Assembly (NCBI GenBank): GCA_027365485.1
Contig: DAHXNH010000331.1
Location: 1 to 55,798, forward strand
Length of the DNA: 55,798 nucleotides
Direction: 5' to 3'
Source of the DNA: Clostridiales bacterium
Lineage (GTDB): Bacteria; Bacillota; Sulfobacillia; Sulfobacillales; Sulfobacillaceae
Shown here: one piece after another, positions 10,259 to 18,833 of the stretch
Numbering within the stretch: position 1 is the first letter of the stretch
How the letters are laid out: each line of letters starts with the position of its first letter
Position numbers and translations under genes: made by a program
Notes under the pieces: model-generated
The model's input: the letters and a program-made list of their open reading frames with translations, nothing else
Told to the model about the DNA's origin: nothing
The model's database searches: none

Positions 10259-10838
10259 GCCGGATAAGCCTACGGTAGGCACTCTCGCCGCCTCCGCCCT
10301 GGAGGCAGGTGAGATGCCTTCAGGGACCTGGCCGGAAATTGCGTTTATGGGACGGTCGAATTCCGGAAAATCCTCGTTAATTAACGCCTTAGTGAAGCGA
10401 AAAATTGCCCATTCGAGCGCTAGCCCGGGCAAAACAGTTCGCATTCACTTCTATGCCATGCCCGCTTGGTATCTCGTGGATCTACCGGGATTTGGCTACG
10501 CGAAGGTATCCAAGCAGGAACGGGAGCGCTTTGGTCAGGCGGTGGAAACCTATCTGACCACCCGTCAGCAATTGTTGGGCGGAGTATTGATTCAAGACTG
10601 CCGGCGCGATCCTGAGCCTGACGAAGCGATGGTGGTGGCCTGGGCTGATGCATCCAATCGCTTGCTGGTCATTGTGGCCAATAAGATGGACAAGCTTAAT
10701 CGGAGTGAACAGGCGATACGCCTCAAGCGATTGCAGGAGGCGTATCAGCGGCCGGTGATGATGGTGTCAGCCAAAACCGGGGAGGGGCTCACAGCCGTTC
10801 ATGCCTCAATCATGGGTCTGGGATTGCAACTTCCCTAG
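10245..10838 (+). CDS. engB: GTPase EngB/YsxC, 50S ribosome assembly factor
   Basis: EngB is an essential GTPase for maturation of the large ribosomal subunit. The 197-residue product shows G1 GRSNSGKSS (36-44), a G2 threonine in [11 protein letters not shown]3 [10 protein letters not shown]4 NKMD and G5 SAKTGEG. ATG 10245 lies within the end of lon and has TGGAGGG six bases upstream. The lon-engB pair is conserved in Firmicutes. Its last 33 bases overlap the 3' end of the convergent phosphatase gene. Confidence 0.95.
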   Translation: MAHHKPDKPTVGTLAASALEAGEMPSGTWPEIAFMGRSNSGKSSLINALVKRKIAHSSASPGKTVRIHFYAMPAWYLVDLPGFGYAKVSKQERERFGQAVETYLTTRQQLLGGVLIQDCRRDPEPDEAMVVAWADASNRLLVIVANKMDKLNRSEQAIRLKRLQEAYQRPVMMVSAKTGEGLTAVHASIMGLGLQLP

Positions 10839-11429
10839 CCATTGGTAGCCTGTGGGCCGACCAAAATCGATCGAAGGCAGGAAGGGACCCGCGATCTGAT
10901 GCTGGCGATGCATTTGGTTGACCACGATTAACAAAAAGCCCGAGTGGGAAACCACGGCCATTTGCCGGGATTGGCCGCGGTGAGCTTCGATGAACTCCAC
11001 CGCGGCCCGAGCCCGTTTGCGACTGAGCGCTGGCGACTCTGCTTGCAAGCCGCGGAACCAGGCGGCTCTAAGGTAGCTCCACCACACTCGCTTCGGCCAT
11101 CTGCCATTGAGAAACCAAGTGGACTGGGGCGGCAGTTCTACCGGGACCTCGCGGAGGATCGGGTCGGTAAAAATCTGGGTGCCTCGGGCATACAATTTGG
11201 CGGTCTCAAGAGCTCGCGGCAAATCCGAAGCCAAGACCAGGTCGGGCTGAGGATACGCTTGGTATTGCAGGCGAAGGCGCTCCGCCTCCGCCTGACTCAA
11301 GCCCGCCTGGTCATATGCGAGGAGATAGTGATTAAATTCGTCCCGGGTTATTCTCCGGGAATTCATCGGAACGTCCGGTTCCCCATGACGGATGATCCAT
11401 AAGTCTTTGTGTGCAACGCGTGCTAGCAT
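10806..11429 (-). CDS. Histidine phosphatase superfamily protein (phosphoglycerate mutase-like)
   Basis: This 207-residue protein has the catalytic signature RHGE at 14-17, where His15 would carry the phosphate, and the second catalytic His in AVVSHSGF near residue 165. The ASDLPRALETA segment holds the conserved arginine. The superfamily includes phosphoglycerate mutases, cobalamin pathway phosphatases and many phosphatases of unknown substrate. Nothing here fixes the substrate. No strong ribosome binding site is seen before ATG 11429. The gene lies downstream of the permease operon on the same strand and may be read with it. Confidence 0.8.
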   Translation of the reverse strand: MLARVAHKDLWIIRHGEPDVPMNSRRITRDEFNHYLLAYDQAGLSQAEAERLRLQYQAYPQPDLVLASDLPRALETAKLYARGTQIFTDPILREVPVELPPQSTWFLNGRWPKRVWWSYLRAAWFRGLQAESPALSRKRARAAVEFIEAHRGQSRQMAVVSHSGFLLIVVNQMHRQHQIAGPFLPSIDFGRPTGYQWLGKLQSQTHD

Positions 11430-11469
11430 ATCAAAACCCTAATAGATCTCGGCACTAGGGTCAAGCCTC

Positions 11470-12387
11470 TTATCCGATGCGTTGCATTCCCGCAGTAGAC
11501 CGCGGGTCGAGAGCGTCGCGAAGGCCATCGCCGACAAAATTGATGGCGACCACGGCGATAGTGATCGTCAATCCCGGAGCCAAGATCATAATCGGGTTGG
11601 TCACGATGTAGTTTTGCGCCGAGCTTAACATGTTGCCCCATGAAGGAATCGCCGGTGAGAGGCCGAAGCCTAAGAAATCCAGCGAGGCTTCGGCCAGCAT
11701 GTTACCGCCGATGCCAAAGGCCGCGGAAACCCAGACCGGGGCCATCGCTCCGGGCAAGACGTGACGAAAGAGAAGGCGCATACGACCCGATCCGAGAGCG
11801 CGGGCCGCCTCGACAAATTCTTGGTGCTTGAGCGACAGTACTTGGGAGCGCACAATTCGGGCCAAGCCGCCCCAGCCAAACAATCCTAGATAGAGCACCA
11901 TAACCAGCACCGATGCTTGTCCGCCTAATAAGTTGAGGACCACTAGCAAGAGAAAAATGGCCGGAAAAGACAAAATGAGATCGACAAACCGCATCATCAA
12001 ACGGTCGGTCCAGCCGCCGAAAAACCCAGACACGGCTCCGTAGACCGTGCCAATGGTGGTGGCGATAGCGGTTGAAGCGACGCCGACGATAAATGAAACC
12101 CGTCCGCCATAGAGAAGACGTGTAAATACGTCTCGACCCAATTCATCTGTGCCGAGCCAATGCTGTGCGCTGGGTGGCAACAGCGTTTGGAACAAGTTGG
12201 GCTCAGTCGGGCTCTGATGGGTAATTAAGGGAGCGAAGACCGATGCCAGGACCATAATGGCTAATACAATGAAGCCCAATAAGGCCAAACGATGACGAAA
12301 CAGCCGTCGAAAAAAGCCCGCACCTTGTCGGGAGCTTGCGACTAGATCCCCTTCTGGGGAGGGATTGGGTTCGGGCGTCAAGACCAA
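11470..12387 (-). CDS. Peptide-type ABC transporter permease, DppC/OppC family
   Basis: This 305-residue membrane protein has the OppC-type N-terminal segment (LALLGFIVLAIMVLASVF), a periplasm-facing loop with GTDELGRDVFTRLLYGGR, and about six membrane helices. The coupling motif EAARALGSGRMRLL contacts the ATPase. TTG 12387 is chosen as start because AAGGAGG ends eight bases before it; the in-frame GTG at 12405 lies upstream of that site. It pairs with the DppB-type permease and the binding protein upstream. No ATPase gene adjoins, so one must be supplied from elsewhere. Confidence 0.9.
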   Translation of the reverse strand: MVLTPEPNPSPEGDLVASSRQGAGFFRRLFRHRLALLGFIVLAIMVLASVFAPLITHQSPTEPNLFQTLLPPSAQHWLGTDELGRDVFTRLLYGGRVSFIVGVASTAIATTIGTVYGAVSGFFGGWTDRLMMRFVDLILSFPAIFLLLVVLNLLGGQASVLVMVLYLGLFGWGGLARIVRSQVLSLKHQEFVEAARALGSGRMRLLFRHVLPGAMAPVWVSAAFGIGGNMLAEASLDFLGFGLSPAIPSWGNMLSSAQNYIVTNPIMILAPGLTITIAVVAINFVGDGLRDALDPRSTAGMQRIG

Positions 12388-12488
12388 CAGATTATCCTCC
12401 TTCACAAATGATGGCGCTGGCGCCGGATCTGGAACTGACTGGAGCGAGACTAGGGGACTAGACGAGCCGGTGGATCGGTTGGCCCTGC

Positions 12489-13442
12489 CTACCGATATTG
12501 AATCCGCGGATCGAGAAAACTATAGGCCAGGTCGGCGAGCAAATTGCCCACGACCAAGAGGGCTGCACTAATTAAGAGACCGGCCATTTCCACGGGGTAG
12601 TCGCGGTTGTTGAGGGCGCTTAAAAACAAACGGCCCATGCCGGGCCAGGCGAAAATCTCTTCGGTAATCACGGCTCCGCCAAAAAATCCGGGAAGATCCA
12701 AGCCCAAAATCGTGACAATGGGCAACAACGCGTTTTTGAACGCGTGTTTCCAAATCACCGTGCGTTCGTTTAACCCTTTGGCGCGCGCCGTTCTGACATA
12801 ATCTTGGCGAATGACCTCCAAAATACCGCTGCGCATATATCGGCTCCATCCTGCCAGGCTCCCTAAGCCTAAGACCGTCGCGGGCAGGACCAAATGCCAT
12901 AACAACTCAATCAGGCTAGGGGGCGCGTACACCGAGTACATCCCAGATACCGGGAACCAGCCCAGCTTGACCGCAAACAGGGTTTGTAAAAGCAGGCCAA
13001 AAAAGAAGCTGGGCATGGCCCAAGCAAAGAATGACAGAAAGGAAAAGGCGTGATCTTGAAAAGAGTATTGATGGGTGGCGACATATACCCCAAGAGGGAT
13101 GCCAATGACCAGCGCAATCAAAAAGGAAGAGCCCATCAAAATCAGAGTGTTGGGCAGACGCTGACCAATCAGCGAGATAACCGATTGTCCGGAAAAGTAG
13201 CTATAACCCCAGTTTCCGTGCAAAAGCGCCCACAGCCAAGAAAAGTAGCGCGCATACCAGGGTTGATTAAGCCCCAGTTGGATCGAGAGGCGGTGCAACG
13301 TGGCTGGCGTGACTTTAGGGTTATGCAAATAGACGGCCAGCGGCCCTCCAGGGGCCAGATTCATCAAAAAGTAGGTCACGATCGTAATCAACAAAAGCAA
13401 CGGCAAGGCCTCAAGCACGCGTTGCAGGATATATCGGGACAT
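12489..13442 (-). CDS. Peptide-type ABC transporter permease, DppB/OppB family
   Basis: This 317-residue membrane protein begins MSRYILQRVLEALPLLLL, the classic DppB start, and continues with NLAPGGPLAVY. The ATPase-coupling loop is RTARAKGLNERTV. ATG 13442 has AGGAGG five bases upstream; the open frame extends a further 28 codons without such a site. It lies between the binding-protein gene and the second permease in one operon. Substrates of this family are di- or oligopeptides, nickel or other small solutes; the sequence does not decide which. Confidence 0.91.
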   Translation of the reverse strand: MSRYILQRVLEALPLLLLITIVTYFLMNLAPGGPLAVYLHNPKVTPATLHRLSIQLGLNQPWYARYFSWLWALLHGNWGYSYFSGQSVISLIGQRLPNTLILMGSSFLIALVIGIPLGVYVATHQYSFQDHAFSFLSFFAWAMPSFFFGLLLQTLFAVKLGWFPVSGMYSVYAPPSLIELLWHLVLPATVLGLGSLAGWSRYMRSGILEVIRQDYVRTARAKGLNERTVIWKHAFKNALLPIVTILGLDLPGFFGGAVITEEIFAWPGMGRLFLSALNNRDYPVEMAGLLISAALLVVGNLLADLAYSFLDPRIQYR

Positions 13443-13510
13443 GAGACCTCCTAATTTTAGGACAGTCAATCGGATTCGGGGGAACAGGTTCTCCCGAATC
13501 CGACCGCGAT

Positions 13511-15118
13511 TTATTGGAGGGACCAATCCCAGACCGGATTGGTAGCAAAGGTGGTTTGGTCATAGCCTTTGAGATGTACCGAATACGCAAAATCGGATTT
13601 GTCCCAGAAGAGAAAAATGATGGGGACGGTTTGGATTTCCAACTTTTGGATGTCCCAATAGACTTGACGGCGTTTCAGGTTAGACGTAAAGGTCGTGCCT
13701 TCGACGGTGAGCTTGTTCATCAAAGGATCGCTGTAGCGCTCGACATTCTCCCCTGGAGACGTCGGCGAGGTCACCGCGTACGCCGAGTTGAAGTCGATAG
13801 TATCGTCGGGGAACACGCCTTGACCCCAAGAGAAGATCAAGGCTTCCATTTTGCCGTTGAACTGCGGACCCTTGGCACCAAATAAGAGGGCAGCGCCCGC
13901 GGTGTGAACCGGAGCATAGACCCCAATCTTCTCCCATTCTGCAGAGACCACTTGCTCAATATCGTCATCAGTAGGATCGTTGGAAAGGGCCCAAATGGGC
14001 ACGGCCAACTTCTTGCCGTCTTTGTACAGCCAGCCTCCCTTACCCTTTGTGAACCCGTCTTCTTTCAGTATTTTAGCGGCTTGGCTGAGATTGAACGACG
14101 GTGCATGCAAGTGGGGATCGTACCAGTAGCCTCCAGGCACCTGGTCTCCAAAAGCCACCTCAGCCTGACCCTTCATGACGTACTTAACAATTTGCTGCTT
14201 CGGGGTGGCCAAATTGAGCGCTTGCCGTACCCGCACGTCCTTCAAGAAACCGACCTCAATCGGTGTAATCTGGTCGTAGGTGGCGGAAAGTGGCTCGATG
14301 ACCCGATCTTTGCCTTTGAGCTGGCTCATCTGCGACAGATCTTGGGGCGGCACGGAAGCCATGGTCAGGTCGCCAGCTAACAAGTCATTGAACTGCGTGT
14401 CCTGGTTGGGAATGATGCTGAACACGATTTTCTTAATATGCACTGGCGGCCCCCACCAATTGGGATTGGGAACATAGGTGAGTTGCTGGTCGGGAACCCA
14501 TGACTGCAGAACATAGGGCCCAGCGACTACCGAGTGCGCATCGTAATAGCCGTGGTTTAACTGAGATACCGTCCATTTTGAAAATACGTGTTCGGGAACA
14601 ATACTGGATAACGCCACGCTTGACATGAAGGGTGCGTAGGCGTGAGACAGGGTGAAGATCACTTGATGCGGGCCGTTAGCGACTACACTCGCGACGTCGC
14701 TCCATCCGGTGACGTAGGTGAGTTCGATTTTAGGGTTGGTGTAATAGTGCCAAGAATACACCACATCAGCCGATGTGAGCGGTTGGCCATCCGACCACTT
14801 GGCGGCAGGATTCAAATTAAAGGTGTATTTCAGCCCGTGGTCGGCGATCGTCCAATTGGTCGCTAATTCGCCGACAAACCGGTCAGCAGTGGTCAACCGT
14901 ACCAGGGAGACATTCATCAGACTCGAGGGCCCGTCATCGGCGGCCAATGAGCCCATGCCAGGAGTTAAATTATCGGGGTTTTGGGAAATGGCCTCTACCA
15001 GCGTGCCCGACGGAGCCGCCGCTGAGGGCACCACATGAGCACTGGCTAGCGCACCATAGCCCATAAGCGAGAGCGACAAAATTCCCGCTGCGGTAATACT
15101 TCCAAGTTTATTCGCCAT
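13511..15118 (-). CDS. ABC transporter substrate-binding protein, peptide/nickel family 5
   Basis: This 535-residue exported protein has a signal peptide (MANKLGSITAAGILSLSL...ALASA) without an obvious lipobox cysteine. It carries the family-5 features: an N-terminal SQNPDNLTPG segment, ATNWTIADHGLKYTFNL and the downstream motif KWSDGQPLTSADVVYSW. The start is ATG 15118, with GGGAGGC about 6 bases upstream. It heads the operon with two permeases. Lack of a lipid anchor is unusual for a Gram-positive binding protein, and a wall-retention mechanism is not apparent. The ligand is unknown. Confidence 0.88.
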   Translation of the reverse strand: MANKLGSITAAGILSLSLMGYGALASAHVVPSAAAPSGTLVEAISQNPDNLTPGMGSLAADDGPSSLMNVSLVRLTTADRFVGELATNWTIADHGLKYTFNLNPAAKWSDGQPLTSADVVYSWHYYTNPKIELTYVTGWSDVASVVANGPHQVIFTLSHAYAPFMSSVALSSIVPEHVFSKWTVSQLNHGYYDAHSVVAGPYVLQSWVPDQQLTYVPNPNWWGPPVHIKKIVFSIIPNQDTQFNDLLAGDLTMASVPPQDLSQMSQLKGKDRVIEPLSATYDQITPIEVGFLKDVRVRQALNLATPKQQIVKYVMKGQAEVAFGDQVPGGYWYDPHLHAPSFNLSQAAKILKEDGFTKGKGGWLYKDGKKLAVPIWALSNDPTDDDIEQVVSAEWEKIGVYAPVHTAGAALLFGAKGPQFNGKMEALIFSWGQGVFPDDTIDFNSAYAVTSPTSPGENVERYSDPLMNKLTVEGTTFTSNLKRRQVYWDIQKLEIQTVPIIFLFWDKSDFAYSVHLKGYDQTTFATNPVWDWSLQ

Positions 15119-15378
15119 CGTAAGCCTCCCAGTGCATATTGGCAATCGATCGGATCTATTCGGAGCCTAGGGCAAAATTCCTGCTAGCTTTCCAACTTAA
15201 TAAGGGCATTGAGACACCAATTTTCTCGGAGACCCTAAAATAGAGGAAAGATCGCTAAAATCGGTTGGCGACGATCCCATCATTTCCAATACCTACCCTG
15301 GTTCATCGACAGGATTTGGCCGCTTCGATGTCGAAATCAGGCGAGCCGTGCGCGGACAACTTGTGAGGTGAAGCCATA

Positions 15379-15951
15379 ATGATCATTACTTTGAACGGGG
15401 ACGAGAAACGAATTCGGTCGCTTAGGCGAGACGATTTGGACATATTGAGGGAGTGGGACAGTGACCCCGAATTGCAACAACTGACCGGACGTAAGTTTGA
15501 CGCGGACGAGGAAATGACAGGGTGGTGGGCCTCTGTCGAACGAGATCGTTCACGATTGGCGGTGGCGATTGTGGATAACGAAGGCCGTTTAATTGGTGAT
15601 ATCGAATTAGAAAACGTGTCCTGGAGAGCGCGAGAAGCAGAGTTGCGCATCGCCATTGGCGACAAAACCTGCTGGAATCGGGGATTTGGCACGGAAGCTT
15701 TGACCGAGATGGCGAACGTAGCTTGGGCACAGTTAGGTCTTAAGTCTTTATATCTGAGAGTGTCGGAAAAAAACGTGCGCGCCATTCATTCCTACCGCAA
15801 GGTAGGATTTCGCAAAGTGGGACGATTGTCAGCGACCGGCCGCTTGCAAGGACGACAGAATCTGGTCTTGATGCGACTGAACCTTGCCTCATCGAGTCAG
15901 GGCGTAAGCGACAGGGCAGCCAATGATGGCCTGGTGTCCACCGCACGATAG
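15379..15951 (+). CDS. GNAT family N-acetyltransferase (RimJ/RimL-like)
   Basis: The 190-residue product matches the RimJ/RimL-type GNAT fold: an N-terminal IRSLRRDDLDILREWDSD segment, a core ELRIAIGDKTCWNRGFGTEA with the acetyl-CoA pyrophosphate loop, and SEKNVRAIHSYRKVGF near the end. Such enzymes acetylate protein N-termini, antibiotics or small amines; the target here is unknown. The ribosome binding site GTGAGGTGA is eight or so bases before ATG 15379. Its last 55 bases overlap the convergent lipoprotein gene, so the C-terminal tail beyond about residue 172 may be a loose extension. Confidence 0.87.
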   Translation: MIITLNGDEKRIRSLRRDDLDILREWDSDPELQQLTGRKFDADEEMTGWWASVERDRSRLAVAIVDNEGRLIGDIELENVSWRAREAELRIAIGDKTCWNRGFGTEALTEMANVAWAQLGLKSLYLRVSEKNVRAIHSYRKVGFRKVGRLSATGRLQGRQNLVLMRLNLASSSQGVSDRAANDGLVSTAR

Positions 15952-16802
15952 TAATCGGGCCATTTTACGCCCAGCGTGCGCCAGAACAGGGCGCCGCGTT
16001 GGTAATCTTGACGAGTCGGGACGGTGCTGGCAGCATACCACTGATAACGTTCGGCCAATTGAATGAATAACCGAGTTTGAGGGGTGCGCAAGCGACGGGG
16101 CAGCAGTGGCAGGATATTTTTGGGGCGGTGGGTGGTTAGATACCACAGGCTGAGATTAAGGGCCGCTAGAAACTGAGGCAAACTCCGGTTCTGTCCGCTC
16201 ACTGTGACGGTTGGCATCGGCCCCATGGAGGCTGACAGCACCGCTAAGAGAGTCGCTGATGGATCGGTGCGATGGAGGCGCTGCCATAGAGCAGCGTCGA
16301 CTAACACATAGGCGAGGTGATGTGCCTGCCACAGCCGGATTATCGCCTCGGTACCCAGAGGTTCCAAAAGGTAATCCCTGACTGCATGAGTACGCATCAA
16401 TCCGCGAAATGCCAAGGCCAAACTGGGCTCGCTTTGGGGATAAGCGATGGGCACTTGTTCGAGTCCGGCCAGGCGAAAGCCGGGGTCGGGTTCAGGAGAC
16501 ACCACCAATCCATTGATGCCTTGGCCGATCACCCCGAAGATAGGCCAGCGACGGCCGGCTGGGCCAATGACAATATCCGATGGCGTGTGCTGGCTAATCA
16601 GGACTTGGATGCCTTGTTGATGAAAAAGTCCCAGCGATTGGGCGAGGTCTAGGGGGATTTGAGCCAACGGACCCGTACAGCCGATATTTACGGTGATCGT
16701 GGTTGCTCTTGCATGGGTTTTGGGTTGGGCACCGCAGGCGCTGAGACCTAGACAGAGCAGCACACTGGCTAAGATGCGAAGGCTCGTGGTTTTTAGGGTC
16801 AA
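15897..16802 (-). CDS. Lipoprotein resembling NMT1/SsuA-type ABC substrate-binding proteins
   Basis: The 301-residue product has a lipoprotein signal ending LGLSACG, so the mature protein would start at a lipidated cysteine around residue 23. It continues with TVNIGCTGPLAQIPLDLAQSLGLFHQQGIQV, the pattern of binding proteins for nitrate, sulfonate or thiamine-precursor importers, where a ligand-binding loop precedes a helix. IVIGPAGRRWPIFGVIGQG matches the next conserved block. No permease or ATPase adjoins it here; the ATPase and permease at 53709-55798 are of the right family but far away. Annotated as a solitary binding protein by inference. Confidence 0.7.
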   Translation of the reverse strand: MTLKTTSLRILASVLLCLGLSACGAQPKTHARATTITVNIGCTGPLAQIPLDLAQSLGLFHQQGIQVLISQHTPSDIVIGPAGRRWPIFGVIGQGINGLVVSPEPDPGFRLAGLEQVPIAYPQSEPSLALAFRGLMRTHAVRDYLLEPLGTEAIIRLWQAHHLAYVLVDAALWQRLHRTDPSATLLAVLSASMGPMPTVTVSGQNRSLPQFLAALNLSLWYLTTHRPKNILPLLPRRLRTPQTRLFIQLAERYQWYAASTVPTRQDYQRGALFWRTLGVKWPDYYRAVDTRPSLAALSLTP

Positions 16803-16972
16803 AGTCGCTAACCCCTTTCTTCTAAGTACGGGTGTGTCCTTTTCATGGATATGCCATCGGGACGAGACTAGACCCTCATGGTGACAAGTTAAGAGACCCT
16901 ATGCACAGAGCGAAGTTACGGAATTATTTGGCTAGCTCAGGGACCGGAATGTGAACTTTTTGGACCACTTTT

Positions 16973-16980
16973 GCTATAGT
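16973..16980 (+). promoter_or_regulatory. Possible extended -10 promoter before the IS607-type element
   Basis: TGC followed by TATAGT forms an extended -10. No good -35 lies 17 bases upstream. A strong GAGGAGGG site follows at 17002-17009 but no sensible start codon sits behind it, which could mean that a gene start was broken here when the element inserted. Confidence 0.35.
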
Positions 16981-17050
16981 GGCCTGCCATCTCAATATAT
17001 CGAGGAGGGTTTGAACAGTTTGCTTAAATATTGCCTACACTTATCTAATA

Positions 17051-17695
17051 ATGCAAGATATGGATATGGATCGTAACTTGGTGAATATTCACGAAGCGGC
17101 TCAATTTTTGGGGGTTACCCCGACGACCTTCTGTTGATGGGAGCGGGAGGGGTGGCTCTTACCGGATGCACGGACTCGCGGCAGGGATCGGCGCTATGAT
17201 CCGAGTCGCTTGGGATCCGAGTTTCAAGGCTCGGACCATCCCGACCGGAAAACCGTGGCCGATGCGCGGGTGTCAAGTCCTGACCAGAAAGACGATCGGG
17301 AGCGGCAAAAGCAGGTACTGGCACGCTATTGCGCCCGTCAAGGCTGGACGTTGGAGGTCGTGGCCGACCTCGGGTCGGGGATGAACGACCACAAAAAGGG
17401 CCTCAAACGTCTCTTGAATGACATCCTCGCCGACCGGATCGGCCGGCTGGTCGTGACCCACAAGGATCGACGGTTACGGTTTGGGGCCGAGTGAGTCTTG
17501 GCCATCTGCGAGGCCAAGCAGGTGGAAGTGGTCATTCTCAACCAAGGGGAGGACCCCACGTTTGAAGAGGAATTGGCCCAAGCCGTGCTGGAAATCATCA
17601 CGGTCTTTTCGGCCCGACTCTACGGGAGTCGATCCCGAAAGCATCAAAAATTGCTGGAGGGCGTGAAACACGTGGGGGAGGAGGCGTCGTCATGA
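17051..17695 (+). pseudogene. tnpA: IS607-type serine recombinase TnpA, with two nonsense codons
   Basis: Read straight through from ATG 17051, a single frame gives a complete TnpA of about 214 residues: a MerR-like DNA-binding start (VNIHEAAQFLGVTPTTF), then ARVSSPDQKDD with the catalytic serine, GSGMNDHKKGLKRLL, VVTHKDRRLRFG and the C-terminal FSARLYGSRSRKH. The frame is interrupted by TGA at 17135-17137 and TGA at 17492-17494. Both could derive from CGA arginine codons by one C-to-T change, since arginine fits both places in the family. No frameshift is needed. The stop overlaps the tnpB start as ATGA, as in intact IS607 elements. Confidence 0.85.
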
Positions 17696-18833
17696 TTCTG
17701 GCTCATAAAATTGCCCTCGATCCCAACGATGGGCAGGAGACGTATTTCCGCAAGGCGGCGGGGACGGCGCGCTTTGGGTACAACTGGGCCTTGGATCCAT
17801 GGTAGCAACCGTATGATGCCTGGAAAGCCAACCCCTCCTTGCCGAAGCCTTCGGACGCCGCCCTGCGGCGCCAATGGAACGCGATGAAACGCGACCAATT
17901 CCCGGGGATGCTGGAGGTCACCAAAACGCCGTGCATTTGCTGGTCGCGCCGAGTATCCCACCTTTAAAAAAAAGGTCAGCATGATAGGTTTACGCTCACG
18001 AATGATCAATTCAGCATCAAAGGCCGCAAAGTGCATATCCCGAAGCTGGGCTGGGTGCCCGGCACGAACCGTTGCGGTTTATCGGAAAAGTGGTCGAAGG
18101 CACGGTCTCTCGGACCGCGGACCGCTGGTTTTTGAGCGTCACCGTCGAAATCCCCGATCCCCCCAGTGTCCGCCGTGAAAGCCAAGCGACGGTCGGCGTG
18201 GACTTGGGCGTTTCGGCGCTGGCCACACTCTCAACCGGCGAAAAGATCGTGGGACCGAAAGCCTAGGCGGCGGCCTTGACCCAGCTTCGTCGGTTATCGA
18301 AACCATTCAGTCGCCAGATGGAAGCCGCCAAAGTGCGTGCCGGGCTAAAGCCCGGCCAGCCGATCCCCAAAGGCATGCCTATTCCCTGGTCGAAGAACAT
18401 GCAGAAAACACAGCGCCGTCTGGCCCGGCTGCATGCCCGGATTGCGAATATCCGGGCGAATGCCTTGCACCAGTGGACTACCCTGCGCGTTGAGCGATTT
18501 GATGTGATCGCCATTGCGGATCTCGACGTGGCCGGGATGCTCAAAAATCACCAGCTCGCTCGGCAGATTGCGGATATGGGCTTTGGCGAATTCCGGGGGC
18601 AGTGAGAATACCAGGCGGCACAGCGGGGAAAGACGGTCATTGTAGTGAACCGTTGGTATCCGAGCAGCAAGATCTGCTCCCAGTGTGGATAGCAAATGCC
18701 GCGCATGCCGCTCTCGGTGCGGGAGTGGACGTGCCCGCAGTGCCAGGTCCATCACGATCGGGACATCAACGCGGCGATCAATCTAAAAAAAGTGGCCGAG
18801 ACGAGTTGTCCGGCGAGTCCTGGGGCGCCATGA
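17692..18833 (+). pseudogene. tnpB: IS607-associated TnpB nuclease, degenerate
   Basis: TnpB is an RNA-guided nuclease related to Cas12. Recognisable parts are the N-terminal FRKAAGTARFGYNWALD, the RuvC segment GVDLGVSALATLSTGEK with its aspartate, a second RuvC block IAIADLDVAGM, the zinc-ribbon half CSQCG plus CPQC, and the last RuvC block [12 protein letters not shown]. It is broken by TAG 17803, a frameshift or small deletion near 17935, a shift in the run of eight A at about 17967, a shift near 18065, then TAG 18264, TGA 18603 and TAG 18690. The second RuvC block normally has Glu where Ala stands here, so even a repaired protein would lack a catalytic residue. Confidence 0.85.

Larger units (their letters stand above)
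17051..18833 (+). mobile_element. Decayed IS607-type transposon (tnpA-tnpB)
   Basis: Two overlapping genes in IS607 order are recognisable: a serine recombinase with an N-terminal helix-turn-helix, then a TnpB nuclease. Both are broken, with six in-frame nonsense codons in all and several frameshifts in tnpB. The element boundaries are not defined: IS607 elements lack terminal inverted repeats and insert at GG-type sites, so only the gene span is given. It cannot encode its own transposition proteins now. Confidence 0.85.

Noticed and set aside
17135-17494. Recoding of TGA (selenocysteine or readthrough) in tnpA
   Set aside because: tnpB next to it has TAG codons and frameshifts too, and arginine is the expected residue, so simple decay is enough.
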